From Siphonodentalium dalli (taxonomy: Eukaryota > Mollusca > Scaphopoda > Gadilida > Siphonodentaliidae), in contig CP136065.1 in the NCBI GenBank assembly GCA_032622095.1, forward strand, positions 152,649,577-152,713,576: DNA of 64,000 nucleotides, read 5' to 3'. Positions 49,511 through 61,862 of this stretch are shown here, one piece after another. How positions within the stretch are numbered: position 1 is the first letter of the stretch; each line of letters starts with the position of its first letter. Both the position numbers and the translations under genes were made by a program. The notes beneath the pieces are model-generated. The model was not told where the DNA came from, did no database searches, and saw nothing but the letters and a program-made list of their open reading frames with translations.

Positions 49511-50640
49511 TAAATCTAGTTTAATAAGAAATCGTTTGTGCGTTACCGACTAGTTAATTCGTGATGTCGGGCGTATGTCACAAGCTCTATCGGCCTCGAT
49601 ATCTATTCACCGATATATTCTCTCATCGATAGCCGTGAGCCAATAAACAAATATATGCTGTAGAGATTGTTCCGCCCCGTCGAATAACGTGCATAAGTCA
49701 ATTTTGATGCATTAGATAATTCTGTTGTTTGTATATTGTCATGCTATCTATACAATAAGAGGCTGAAATCGGCTAATGATCATGTCCCTGATTATGCCGT
49801 CCGTTTCGTTCGAGGTACTCTATGCTACGTTCAGACAAGTTACAACATTACTTGCTCTCTAAATATTGTTTCCACAAACAGAAAAAAAATCTTAATAGAA
49901 GAAATCACATGATCACTTGTTCTTACATAAGACAAATTGGCTTGTACTATAAACAGGTTTTCTTATAGCGAATACAAAGTTCTTTTTGACTAGAAAACAA
50001 TTCTAAATGTAAGAAAATGTGCTCCAGGTGGATAAGGTTTTCTTTATTATTTTTTTTCTCGAATAAGAAAATTATTTCTTAAAATGGAAATAAAATCTCA
50101 AAATAACACATATTTTCTTACCTAGAAAATCTGTTTTACAGTGTTATCAGTTCAGATGATTTGGGAAAATTGGTACACAGATGTAACTTTTAACGGGGAA
50201 TTTCATGCGATATGTGCCGTTGACTGAGGAACTACTAATTAGCAATAACGAGCGTTTATTATCAACTTAAATATAGAGGTAAACACTTTATCCGGATAGT
50301 GTCATGCAATAGGTAATGTTTATCTCGGGTGACAAATGATTAATTTAAATGGCTTGAAGGGGCACTAATAATTTAATCAATCTTTACCCGAGCAACGCCA
50401 GTACCACAGCAAGTATCAGATAAAGGGCTAAGTCTCTCAAGTCAAGGCCATGCTTTTACAGTAGCTCGTACCACTTAATCTTAGATGTTGGATTGCAATA
50501 GTGTTCGGCTGTGTATTTTACCCTCACATAACTCACATTGGCATCCACAACAAATGGTATCCATCACCCAGTTCATTTTTGCATTATGCCACATATTTCT
50601 TTTTTGTGTCTTTTTTTTCTTTTGCTCCTCCTATGGGCAT
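49511..50640. other. Intron 4, later part: nothing recognised
   Basis: AT-rich sequence with stretches of the form TTTTCTTA/AATAAGAAAA between 49870 and 50130. No gene or clear repeat boundary. Confidence 0.4.
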
Positions 50641-51380
50641 GACGTAGTCTATGGGAGGCCCTTTTCACGTTTATTATTTATTTACGCTTAAGCGCAAATA
50701 AAAATTAATATCCATTGATCCCCCCTGAATTAATTTTAAAGGGCACAGGCATAAACACATCACTCAAGTCTATATAGGCCCACCATGTGAGGGAAGCAAT
50801 CCCCAGTAACCCCTATATACCTTTTATGACTATGGAAATGGTATAGATCTGTGCAGGATATGTCTCTTTTATCAAATATACTAGATCTCTGGGATGGAGA
50901 CACAAATTATTGGGGACAGGGATGCTGATAATATGAAAATAGGGTTTTGTCCCCCTATTTCAAGTCAATAAGTACACCATATGAGGAAGCAAGCCCCCAG
51001 TAACCCCTAATTCCCTTTTTATTGCCATGGAAATGGTATATATCTCTGCTGGAGATTTCTTGGGACACCAGGGACAGAGATGCTGATATGCATATGGAAA
51101 TATGTGTTTTCTTAAACTTTCGAGTCTGTATGGGGCTTCTACTATGGGCCCATAATAATATACTATGAGATGGACTCCATCATTCACAATCAGAGGGAAG
51201 TAAGGAAGTGTTAGGTATTTGCGCTTAAGTGCAAATGATTTACGCTTAAGCGCAAATAAATTGATAGACACCTATTTGCGCTTAAGCGCAAATGATTTAC
51301 GCTTAAGCGCAAATGATTCACGCTTTTAAAAGCTTAAATAAATAATAAATGTGAAAAGGGCCTCCCATAGTCGTCGGCAC
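50640..51380. mobile_element. Inverted-end element with AAGCGCAAAT repeats
   Basis: CTATGGGAGGCCCTTTTCAC at about 50651 is mirrored by GTGAAAAGGGCCTCCCATAG at about 51351-51370. Inside, TTTACGCTTAAGCGCAAAT occurs once near the left end and four or five times near the right end (51215-51320). Two diverged copies of a CCCCAGTAACCCCTA block sit between. The target duplication was not resolved. Confidence 0.65.
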
Positions 51381-51721
51381 TAATTTGGGAACAATTCCAT
51401 ATTTTGCGTTCACCATTTTCCGGTTTGGGTATTTAACCATTTTCTATACCGAATACTCATTGCTGAGTAGTTCCCTTGGGGAAATGTTCACATGATAAAT
51501 TCAATAACGATCATTTGTCGTTTGTTGAACTTATTATTATTCTGCGCTTGTATTAGCTTATATAATATGAGCATCCCTCCAAATGAATAATAGACCAATC
51601 CTATGCATACTTTTTTATTACTGATGGGAGAATCCATTTCGCAAAATAAAGTGTTTTAGCCCTGATCATACCAAATTATAGCTCGACCAGGCGACAGGCG
51701 TAATCACTCACTCTGTTTCAG

Positions 51722-51912
51722 CACTGGGTATTCGATCGAATGGGACAAGAGCGATGTATATAGCAGCGACATGATGGGTCACGTGTTGAGCCAGAATGGT
51801 TTAAATCCCGTTGTTGGGTCGACGTTCACACTGGCCACAGAACACCCGAACGCAGACGACAATACGAAACCAGAAATGATTGGCTGGGCTCTGGAAATAT
51901 ACCTTCAAAAAC
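51722..51912 (+). CDS. Exon 5: extracellular domain, Trp-containing segment
   Basis: The acceptor TGTTTCAG ends at 51721 and the donor GTACGT starts at 51913. The exon is 191 nt and open in the frame set by exon 4. It encodes GYSIEWDKSDVYSS near its start and MIGWALEIYLQK at its end, with no Cys and one possible N-glycosylation site (Asn-Thr, context DDNTK, lacks a Ser/Thr at +2, so probably not used). It lies beyond the 12.9-kb intron that holds the Helitron pair. The ending phase is 1 (base C), completed by GA of exon 6 to Arg. Confidence 0.78.
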
Positions 51913-52104
51913 GTACGTGGATATTAAAGGCCCATTCGTAGGTTGTAGTCTGAATATTTAGAGAGTCTGTCTCAATTATGTGTGAACAAATAAAAACTTC
52001 AAATCAGCAATGTCAGATTACTAATATTACATTATTACAATATTAGATCCTGAAATAATTATCCCGCTTTGGTCTCACCCTGGTCCGGTTCCGGGGATAA
52101 CAAA

Positions 52105-52265
52105 TATGTTGATAAATACACACGTCGATATCTCAACAAAAACAACATATTTACAGTTCATTACACCGAATAAGTTGATAATACAATTTTTCGGAGTTCC
52201 TCTTTCAAATGGTATATAATATGGCATATGTTTTATATAAAATGATATGGGGTTCGAAAAATAAG
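52105..52265 (+). repeat. Dispersed repeat shared with 17470-17630 and 22043-22203
   Basis: Shared landmarks are CTCAACAAAAACAACAT, AAGTTGATAATACAAT and GGTATATAATATGGCATAT. The ends are unresolved. Confidence 0.7.
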
Positions 52266-52888
52266 TCTCATATACGGACTTTATATGATCTCATATGCCA
52301 TTTATTCAAGGAATAGAATTTTAAAAAATAGACTTTTTGCCAGCATGGAAGAATAAAGAGCGATCCTTCCTATAAGCATGATATGGTAAACACAAAGAGC
52401 GTTTAAAAACAACCGATATCCGTGCGTCCGTCCAGGTTGGTTTCCGGTTGCTAACTTAAGTTTTAATTATCCGATTGTTTCCAAATGTTCTGTGTGGAAT
52501 ACCCGCATGAAAATACATGCAAAGTTCGAATTTGGGTCTGGTCCGCCCTTTTTTTTTGCCGGAGTTATGGTCCTTGGCGCTTAGAAGATGCCGATTATTT
52601 TGCTTTCCGGATGATAACTTTAGTTACATTGATTGAATTGTTTTCAAATTTGGTATATGGATTAATCAAATGAAAATACAGGTAAAGTTCGAATTTGTGT
52701 TCGGTCTAATTTTTACCTGAGTTATATATAGCCCTTGTCGACTTAGAAATTGCCGATTATATTGGTTTCCAGGTGATAACTTTAGTTTCAGTTCTCTGAG
52801 TGTTTTCAATTTTGGAATATGGATTACTCACATCAAAAAAACTTATCAAGTTCGAATTTGGATTCGGTCTACTCATATTTACCGGTTT

Positions 52889-53158
52889 TACAGTAATTCC
52901 CAAAGTAATTGACCACTTAACCACAGCAGAATTATGGGTAATTGTTCAGGATTTAGTCGGAAATATGGCTTGTTGCCATTCATCGGAAAGCTCTTTTTTT
53001 ATTCTGAGGATAATTTTCGATAACCGGTAAACGCGACTTCCCAACTACGGCGAGAGCTTTCCGATGAATGGCAACAAGCCATATTTCCGACTAAATCCTG
53101 AAAAATTACCCATAATTCTGCTGTGGTTAAGTGGTCAATTACTTTGGGCATTACTGTA
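52889..53158. repeat. Fold-back repeat in intron 5, arms about 108 bp
   Basis: The left arm 52889-52996 and right arm 53049-53158 are near-perfect complements (ACCACTTAACCACAGCAGAA against TTCTGCTGTGGTTAAGTGGT), with a roughly 50-bp loop. The loop sequence also occurs at 38030-38090. Confidence 0.88.
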
Positions 53159-53739
53159 TGTACCTTGTTGACTTAGAATTTCCCAATTAGTTTGGTTTCC
53201 GTATGATAACTTCATAGAATTATAATTTACGTATTATGTTGCCTAATCAAATGAAACTAAGTATAGTACTGCTTGTTATGCATCTATTAGCCGTTGCTAA
53301 ACTTTCTATCTAATTAACAACATTGAAAGTTGGAAGCAAATTTTTATTAGTTTTTTTCCCAGAATCAAATTTTCATTTCTAAAAAAGCCACCGGTCAAAT
53401 TATGCCACCTTATTCTTGTGGCCTTTTATTAAAGTCCACATGTAGGTTATTATACCTTGTGCGTGTATCGACCTATATATATTTTGACCACCTTAAGATC
53501 TATATTCATGTCTGGTGGAAATTAGCGACATTTTTCAAAAATATTTGCTGAAAACATATTTATGTTCGCAATATAAGATATATACACACATTACATGCAG
53601 TTTAATACAGAGGAATTTCTCGGGTGATTCAATAATAATCTTAAAGCTTAAAATAAATGTTGGTGCCCCGTCTCCGAACCCAACTGATGTGTTTAAAAGT
53701 CAGTGATATATTACATTGGTAAATATTGTCTTTTTGTAG

Positions 53740-53916
53740 GAGACGACCCTGAGTGTTTGTTAAATATCGTTGCATCGTCGTTCCCCGCCGATACTCCCGT
53801 TGGTACAGTAGTAGCCACGATACAGACTAGCGTCCGTGTGGATGACGACATCCCCGGATATACATACGAACTCGTGTACACTGGTGGATTGAGCTTAAGT
53901 ATTGATACCAACACGG
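53740..53916 (+). CDS. Exon 6: cadherin-like repeat, first part
   Basis: The acceptor CTTTTTGTAG ends at 53739 and the donor is GTGAGT at 53917. The exon is 177 nt and open in frame. It encodes DDPECLLNIVASSFPADT, PVGTVVATIQ, a VDDDIPGYTYEL segment and LSLSIDTNTG at the end. Cadherin repeats typically show a Pro-x-Gly-Thr start of strand B, an acidic D-x-D region and 'F.ID..TG.I'; all three are seen, though the calcium-binding residues are not canonical. The repeat continues in exon 7 across a phase-1 intron that splits the Gly of the TG motif. Confidence 0.8.
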
Positions 53917-54169
53917 GTGAGTGGAACCGAGGAAGTTCCAATTAGTTCAGATACCTAATATTGCTTCCGCTTTCCCACGTCTGTGAGCACACCATTACGA
54001 TAGCCATGCCCGCTGAGTCAGTGCACTCATTTATTACATACCCATTGCTGTACTCTCAATATAGGTAATGGGTTTCAACTGTTGGTAATTTTCGACAGAA
54101 AACCCTAGCAGGATCCTGACGTTTTGTTGTGGAAAGCTACCAATCTCTACCCGAGCGCACCAATTATAC

Positions 54170-54680
54170 TTCCTTTCTGACTCTGTCACCGGCTGGGCAT
54201 GCACTAGTCTAGTCAGTGGTTTCCAGCCAATATGGCGAAAACCGATCGCACGAAAGTCAAATTTCCTACACGTAGGCCTATGTGGGCTGATAACAATTCT
54301 CGCACTATAAAATCTTAAAGACAGAATGGAGAATCAAAGCGGTAGTTTTGTTGACGATTTTCGCAAGCTACTCGTCAAAATTGCAGCAAGTTAGAACTCT
54401 TGTGTTTGACTTGCTATGCGTGTTGTCGTGACGATGTCGTCCATGTGCGTTTAGACATTTGTGTTGATAAAATAATCGAAGAACCAAAACACCGATTCTT
54501 TGGTTCTAGTGGGATTTTACAAACTTAAGGTACGAAATTACACACATTTTGTCCGATATGTTGTGAGCAAATAGGGAAGAATGTTGCTATGTTCGCTTAA
54601 TCTTAATATCGCGGAAGTCCACCAAATGTGGGTAAAATATCGCCGGTAGTGCTCAGCGGTCTTACTGATTCATCATGGGA
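54170..54680 (-). repeat. Dispersed repeat, inverted partner of 14680-15200
   Basis: See the partner copy; shared CTATTTTATC-type and GCGGAAGTCCACCAAATGTG sequences in opposite orientation. Confidence 0.65.
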
Positions 54681-55077
54681 GGTAAACCCTGCGTGGAGTT
54701 TGGAAAACTATGTCATGACGTTACTACGGGCGACGTAACGAGAATGTCTAATGTTTGTGATGACAACTTTGTTGCAAAACAACGAATTATATTCCATCGA
54801 AAAAACTTCTCATAATTGACAATTTCGTTTGTGATCGGGGGTATGTAATAAAAATAGAGCTTCACAGTTTTTGGACGGACGTTCGTTTTGTTGTGGAAAG
54901 CTACGGCATGACGTTGTTACATGCGACGTAACGAGAATGTCTTATGTTTGCGATGACAACTTTGTTGCAAAACAATGAATTTCTATCCAAAAAAAATTAT
55001 CATAATTAAGCATTTCGTTATTGCAATATTGGTGTATGTAATAAAAAGGGAGCCACACAGTTTTGGACGGGTGAGTT

Positions 55078-55159
55078 ATTTTCGCACTCGAGCGTTTCGC
55101 GGAAGGATACCCCGCGAGCCTTTGGGATTACCTTCCGCGAAACGCTCGAGTGCGAAAAT
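55078..55159. repeat. Perfect 29-bp inverted repeat, GC-rich
   Basis: Arms 55078-55106 and 55131-55159 match perfectly (core CGCACTCGAGCGTTTCGCGG), with a 24-base loop. It lies in intron 6. Confidence 0.93.
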
Positions 55160-55879
55160 CGCTTCCCAGTCCCAAAACTGTGAGACTCTATCTAAAAACC
55201 GATACCCGCAGCATAATTATATATCCTCTAGATCATGCCACGAATCATTACTCCGGCTATCGCCCGTAGAGATCATATTCCACCATTGCAAAACCTGGGA
55301 ATTATTTGAATTTTGACAGGGAACCTTATAAATAAGTCTTATAAAGTCGAAAAAATACCACATGAAATATATTTCTTAGTTATTATCTGTTCCTTAATTT
55401 AGTGAACTTCACTGTATAGGCGAAGGTAACAACTTGAAATTTCACGATTTAAGTGAATTTGTGAGCGATTTTGCTTTGCGTCGCTTACAATTATGGAATT
55501 TCTCCCGGGTAATTAATTCGATGTTTATTGCGATATTGGCTCAAAAAGTCAAAGAAAATCATGCAATTTTTGGGACCTTACCTACAGTGTGAAGTATATT
55601 ATTAGGGACCATTTAACAACTAAGAAATATATTCCCCACGTTAATTTTTCGACTTTATAAAGGTTCCCTGTCAAAACTTCAAAAAGTTCGAAGGTTTAGT
55701 ACTGGTGGAATATGATCTCTACGGGCGTTAGCCAGAGTAGAGATTCATGGCATGATCTATGATATTCTCCAATAACGACAGAGGTTCCGGTAATAGTGGA
55801 ACACGACACAAAGACTACTAATGATTAATTACGGTTGGTGCAGCATGCAGCGCAAAAGGTAGTCTGTGGTTGGCTCCCT

Positions 55880-56560
55880 TTATTCCGAAGTTCCGATACT
55901 CCAAAGATCCGATACTCCGATGTGTCCTATATTACGAAGGTCCAATACTACCAAGGTCCCATATTACGAAGCTCCCATACTCCCAATGTCCCATATTACG
56001 AATACCCAATACTACGAATATCCGATACTCCGAAGGTCCGATACTCTGAAGGTCCGATACTCCGATACGCATTCAGTGACGTCGCGACAGGGGATTGACA
56101 GAGTCCCAGTCCCAGGCACCTGGCCATGTGTAAAATACTAGAATACTAATACATGTATATACGATATGAGATATAAGGTACACAAGTCGCGTATTTAAAA
56201 CGGTATTACTGGAAATATGTTGAGGTTGTATTGAAAGACGATTTATTTGAACAAATAAACTAAATAGGTTGAACCAATCAACAAAAATTAAAACAAGAAA
56301 GAGGTTTTTGCTCGCCTGAGGCCCATTGGGACGATATAGAATCTCATAACCCCACATATAGTCACGGCAATGCACAATGCATATAGGTAGACCGATCCCT
56401 AAAAAATGTCGAGCAAAGGTATATGCACGCGGTGACAAGTCGTCAAATCAGAGCACATTCGGATACAACTTCATAGTATTAGACCTTTGGAGTACTAATA
56501 CTTCGGAATACAGGATCTTCAGAGTATTCATCCTTCGGAATATCGGACCTTCGATTCAGG
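55880..56560. repeat. Fold-back of 15-bp GGTCCGATACTCCGA-type arrays
   Basis: 55885-56065 is a run of about 11 imperfect units (CGATACTCCGAAGGTC); 56475-56560 carries inverted units (GACCTTTGGAGTAC, TTCGGAATATCGGACCTTCG). Confidence 0.8.
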
Positions 56561-56872
56561 TATGAAACTGCTGAACAATTTGAACAGAGTTTGTGGTGAG
56601 ATACCAAAATTAACTCCACTGTTATCACGACTATATGATCACATTACTCTTCAACATTTTCAACGGATGAAATTGTTGTTGTGCTTGCAACAACAACGGT
56701 TGAAAAGTAATTTTTTTTAGATCGTCCGGTTAGGTATTATTTTCAAAACGTTCTCCAATCTTTATGACAACGAATGTTAATAATATACCAAGAGTTCGTA
56801 CCATAGGTAAAATGGTAAACTGAGATCGCCTATAAGCTGGGAAACATGCTCTTATTATTATCGCCACTTTAA

Positions 56873-57329
56873 AGGTACTCAATCCGATTAAGCGCCCATA
56901 AATTACTATTTCTTTGGCTTCGGGGGTAAAAAATATTTGATTCGAGTTGAGGAACACACCATTCAAAGCTCAGAGTGATCATATATCGATTTTTGAAATG
57001 TGTTAATTTTTGGAGATGTGGGCCTCTTCCACGTCTCAAACGGACAAATTACGGACAAACTGCGGGTGTAAGATGGATAACTCTACAATCAAGTGGTTAA
57101 TAATAACCACTTGATTTTAGAGCTGTCCATCTTACACCCGCAATTTGTCCGCAATTTGTCCGTTTGAGACGTGGAAGTGGCCCACATATCCAAAAATGAT
57201 CACATTTCAAAAATTGATATCTGATCACTCTGAGCTTTGAAGGATGGGTTCCTCGACTCGAATCAAATATGTTTTACCCCAAAGCCAAAGAAATAGTAAG
57301 CTAAGAGCGTCTAATCGGATTGAGTACCT
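56873..57329. mobile_element. Palindromic MITE with TTAA target, copy next to exon 7
   Basis: AGGTACTCAATCCGATTA at the left, complement at the right, TTAA at 56869-56872 and 57330-57333. The palindrome is nearly perfect, so it is a young copy. The acceptor of exon 7 is at 57350-57351. Confidence 0.88.
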
Positions 57330-57351
57330 TTAATCTATTTTTTATTCACAG

Positions 57352-57488
57352 GTGTTGTCATCACAGCTGGGAACCTGACAGCGAAGCCTTCCGGGTCAAC
57401 CTTCACAATAACTGGCAAGACAATCGAGGAAATATGTCTGAAATACGGCACTTGTCGAGGAGATATCGTAGTGGACTTTGTCAATTAT
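57352..57488 (+). CDS. Exon 7: cadherin-like repeat, end
   Basis: The acceptor TTTTTTATTCACAG ends at 57351 and the donor GTAAGA starts at 57489. Its first two bases complete the Gly codon begun in exon 6, giving TNTG-VVITAGNL, a usual cadherin-repeat end of 'TG.I......L'. It goes on through STFTITGK, two Cys residues (ICLKYGTC) and DIVVDFVNY, ending in phase 0. A palindromic MITE with TTAA flanks ends only 22 bases upstream of the exon, so the acceptor's polypyrimidine tract is squeezed between the MITE and the exon. Confidence 0.77.
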
Positions 57489-58708
57489 GTAAGAGAACGT
57501 ATGCGCAGTTTATTCAAAATCGAACAAGGGTTGGCCTTAAATTTAACTTTGAAATTGTTCAATTCTGTTTTGCTATACATACGCTGTGCTATGCAAGTAA
57601 GGTGTTGACACCACATTTCGAGACGTTTATGGCTATTGCCTTTGGTTGAGTCTTATTAGATTAGTGACATGACTGACTATTCATTGCATGGATACTGGCG
57701 CGCACCATTTGTGCAGTGAACGGTACAGGAAATTTGGCAATATTCGGCATATTAGGCCGGGTTTACATTGCTGTAGATCTGTATAAAGATCTGTGTGAAG
57801 TCACGTGTCGCAGATTACTGTGATCACAATATGATTACGGATCGTGAACGCGCGCTCATCAGTACACTGGTAATTGACAATTCACTACAAGAAAACCAAT
57901 GTCAGAAATGGTAATCGTTTATCAAGATCGTTTATTATATACCCATGATTGTAATTATAGAATATAAAATATATTGGTTTTGCGAATGACCAACTCAGAA
58001 TTCCGTTAAAATAACAATATTGACCAGCACCTAATTAACGAACAGGCGACCGACTCGGCACACAACCCCCAGTGGGCTGCAGAACGAAAAATGTCTATAA
58101 AAGTTGAAATATAAGACTTACAAATTATATTTTCATTTCTTTTATTTGTAATTGGCATAGCTTATCACAAACCAAAAATCAACATTATTGACATAATGTT
58201 AACGACAATAAACGAAATTGAAATTCCCAAATACACCTTTTACCGGACTCGGCCTCCGGTTCGCAGTTCGACTTTAAATCCTCCCAAAAATTCCAAGTTC
58301 TATAAATAAAACCTCCATGCGCCCAGGCGAAACTAGAATCTCTACACTAGTATACACGCGGAGCGCGCGTAATGAATCCTGTCCGTTTAGGTCAGACAAA
58401 AAAAATGAAGCAACTAGCAGCAGACCAAAGCAGTTTATTCTTACACCAGTTGATAATGGTTCGAAGAAAGAATGAAAGTCGCATGAGAACAAATCACATA
58501 GGAATACACAATAAACAACAGTGTACACAAATAGAAATATGGCTGCTTCATATACGACCCCTATCACAGAAATGTGCGGAATTTCCCATCTAACCACAAC
58601 TTTGTGAGCATATAATAACAAAATGACCTAGATTATATGCTGCGCCAGTCAACGTCAGTGATAGCGGCCTTGTTATGCTATGCTTTTGCGGTCGCCCTGT
58701 TGTTCACT

Positions 58709-61700
58709 GAGTGTACTCACAGGGACTTTGTAGAAAATATATTTATAAAATATACATAAACAATACGACAAGGGGAGACACCTGTCGGCACCCAAAAACC
58801 ACAGTAGCGTTGAATTCCGACTAGCAACACCGATTTTGGTCGTGTAAACGGCAATTTCGCGTATATTTCGTCTAACAAATGTGATAGAAGCTCTCCTTAC
58901 CTTGTTAGATCATCAGAATATCCGTTTAAACGTGTTTTACAACTTTGAGGTGGGATAAAATCACCTTGCTTGACCATCAACATGCAGGGGAAATAACTCT
59001 ATCTATCATACCACAATTGGTCTCTCAGAATAGGTCCCTCTATAAGGCGGTGTATAAAAGAAATGGTAACATTTCAACCTCGCAGATCAAGACTATCTTA
59101 TATCATGTTCAACATAACAATTTTAACATTTACAGGTATGCTACATCATTTAACGAGACCAATATTTCAGTAGATTGCACATTGTGAATGGAGTGTTCCT
59201 TACACAAAGGAAGGACCTCACAAAAGAACAGAATATCACTGTGTAACGTTTGGATGTTAAAATATATTTTTCTGTTGTATGTTATTTTATTATCATAATA
59301 CAACATTTTAAGTTGTAATTAAAGTGTATACTAGTTTATATTATATTTTGATTTGAACGTTTTGTTATATATAAAATATTCTTACCTGTGATTTTCTTCC
59401 CAAAAACATATAATTATAAAACATGACACATATAGGCATATGCATAGGCTCACATGAGACTAGAAGGGAGGAAGATGATTTGACAACAAGCATCAGATGC
59501 GTGTATAGAGCCATCTCCTCAGAAAAGAACAGATTACATATAGTGGTCAGTGAGAAGTGGAAGAGTAGATTAAGCTAAAGGGATAAAGAGCATGATGAGA
59601 AGATTAATGAACTGATGGATTACAGTTGGGTAGAAGAGAGAAAAAACAATTAGCACATATATTTGCAATGATCAATTATCTTATGCATGATATGGTGTTA
59701 TATATGAAAAATTAGAACTATGTGTAGAGTGGATTTATCACAATGACAATAACTTTGTATGGCTTTTTGTGCAAAAAAAGTTACTGAAATTGTTACCACA
59801 TTGTTAGCTACATGTATATCATTTTCGATTTGTGTCTCTGAAGATTATCAAATTCAAGCAGGTACTTATTATGAATCAGAAATACAATTGGAAAACAACG
59901 AAATCGATTGCTAGTTAGTATAAATGCTTGAGTTGCATCAAATATATAGAGAGTAATCAATTGGTTCCGAGAATTACGTTAAATAATTCACGAGAGGCGA
60001 GAGACGTCGGCAAGAAACGAGTGCGCGTTTCTTACCCAAACGTCTCATGCCTCGAGCGAATTATTTAACGTAATTCTCGGAACTAATTGATTACTCTATT
60101 TATTACACTTCTACGTCAATTTGGTTCACCAAATATTATTAAAACTCGCAGAATTAATGCATGAAAGTCCCAATGTGGAGAAAGATAAACAATCGAAACT
60201 TCAGTCTAAATCAGTAAGCGACATCATCAATGACAATATTGGAGACTAATATACGGTATTCGGTCATATAAGTTATTGCCTGCTGGTATCACACCAGAGT
60301 GCAGCACCAGGAATGTAACTGCATGTCGTTTTAGTCGCCTCTGCCAGGCTCTGCTCCATGTTTTTAAAGTGATGTGATCACTCCAGTAGGGTGATCTATT
60401 AAAAATGTAGATTAATCTTGTTCAAAGTAGGTATTTTTTACAAATATTATATCCAAATTGACAATAAACACCATCATTCTTATATATTAATTGAATGCAG
60501 TGACTCTCGATGGCGAAATCACTTTCGTCAGTTTATCGCCGCGTTGTCTATGGAGTGGTACAGTCCATTTGCTTCAGATTACTGGTGATCTTCGTAGAAT
60601 GCTAAATTCCTACAGTTGGTATAGCTCCTGAATACTATCTGTTCAGTTTCACATACCCGAACAAGTACATATGTAATATTTTATTAATGCAACGTGACAC
60701 AGTAAACTACACAGTTCTGTTCTGAGGTCCTTCATTTGGTTACAATACATCAAATACAAATTAGTAGAGTGATTTCCCCTGGGACCCCCAAGCTAGGATC
60801 AGCATAAAAAAATTCTGGCAGCTGAATGGTCAATGATACATGGATGAAAAGTGCACGAAAAAATGCACAGATGTGTTTCCCGTCGAGAAACATCAAATAT
60901 AACCACATGGTAAATGGTTATGGCTGTGCAAGTGGCGAATAATTTATGGGAGGTGTTTGTGTTTTTTCGATGTCATTTTTTTCACAATTTTAAGGGTAGT
61001 GTGACGTTTGTCAAGCTCCAGTGTGATCTACCATGTTAACAAGTACTTTTTTGCACATTTCTGTGTGTCTAAAAGGACGTTCTTTAATTTCAAATACTCG
61101 TGCAGGTCAAAGCTTTGCAGCGAATATAGGCCAGCGGGATTTGTTAACACTGAGGCCTATGTAAATCATTTGGTGTATTGTAACCATTTGTGTTAGGAGC
61201 ACTCCATTCATAATTTGTAAACTACTAAATTATTGGTCTCATTAAATTACATATTTTATTATCTATAATTATATTATATATTATTGCATACTTGTAAATG
61301 TTAAAATTGTTGTTGAACATGATATAAGATAGTCTTGATCTGCGAGGTTGAAATGTTACCATTTCTTTTATACACCGCCTTATAGAGGGACCTATTCTGA
61401 GAGACCAATTGTGGTATGATAGATAGAGTTATTTCCCCTGCATGTTGATGGTCAAGCAAGGTGATTTTATCCCACCTCAAAGTTGTAAAACACGTTTAAA
61501 CGGTTATTCTGATTATATAACAAGGTAAGGAGAGCTTCTATCACATTTGTTAGTCGAAATATACGCGAAATTGCCGTTTACACGACCAAAATCGGTGTTG
61601 CGAGTCGGAATTCAACGCTACTGTGGTTTTTGGGTGCCGACAGGTGTCTCCCCTTGTCGTATTGTTTATGTATATTTTATAAATATATTTTCTACAAAGT

Positions 61701-61716
61701 CCCTGTGAGTGTACTA
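58709..61716. repeat. Inverted repeat with roughly 500-bp arms
   Basis: 58709-59215 and 61180-61716 are complements with few changes (CAAGGGGAGACACCTGTCGG, ACCATCAACATGCAGGGGAA, and so on). The central 2 kb holds the palindrome at 59950-60097. Confidence 0.85.
59950..60097. repeat. 148-bp palindrome
   Basis: AGAGTAATCAATTGGTTCCG to GAATTATTTAACG pairs with its complement ending CGGAACTAATTGATTACTCT; the centre contains GAAACGAGTGCGCGTTTCTT. Confidence 0.9.
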
Positions 61717-61862
61717 AGGTATTACAAAACTCTAAGAAGAACACATATTAATATGATATACTGTATATAGTAAAAACTTTACTTTAAGTACTTTGTCACC
61801 ACACGCAACAGCACACAGGTTCTCGATTACACAGTGTGAAATACATGGGTTGAAGAAAGATT

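Noticed and set aside
58945-59187. 80-codon open frame
   Set aside because: It lies within one arm of a long inverted repeat, with no known motif and no splice context.
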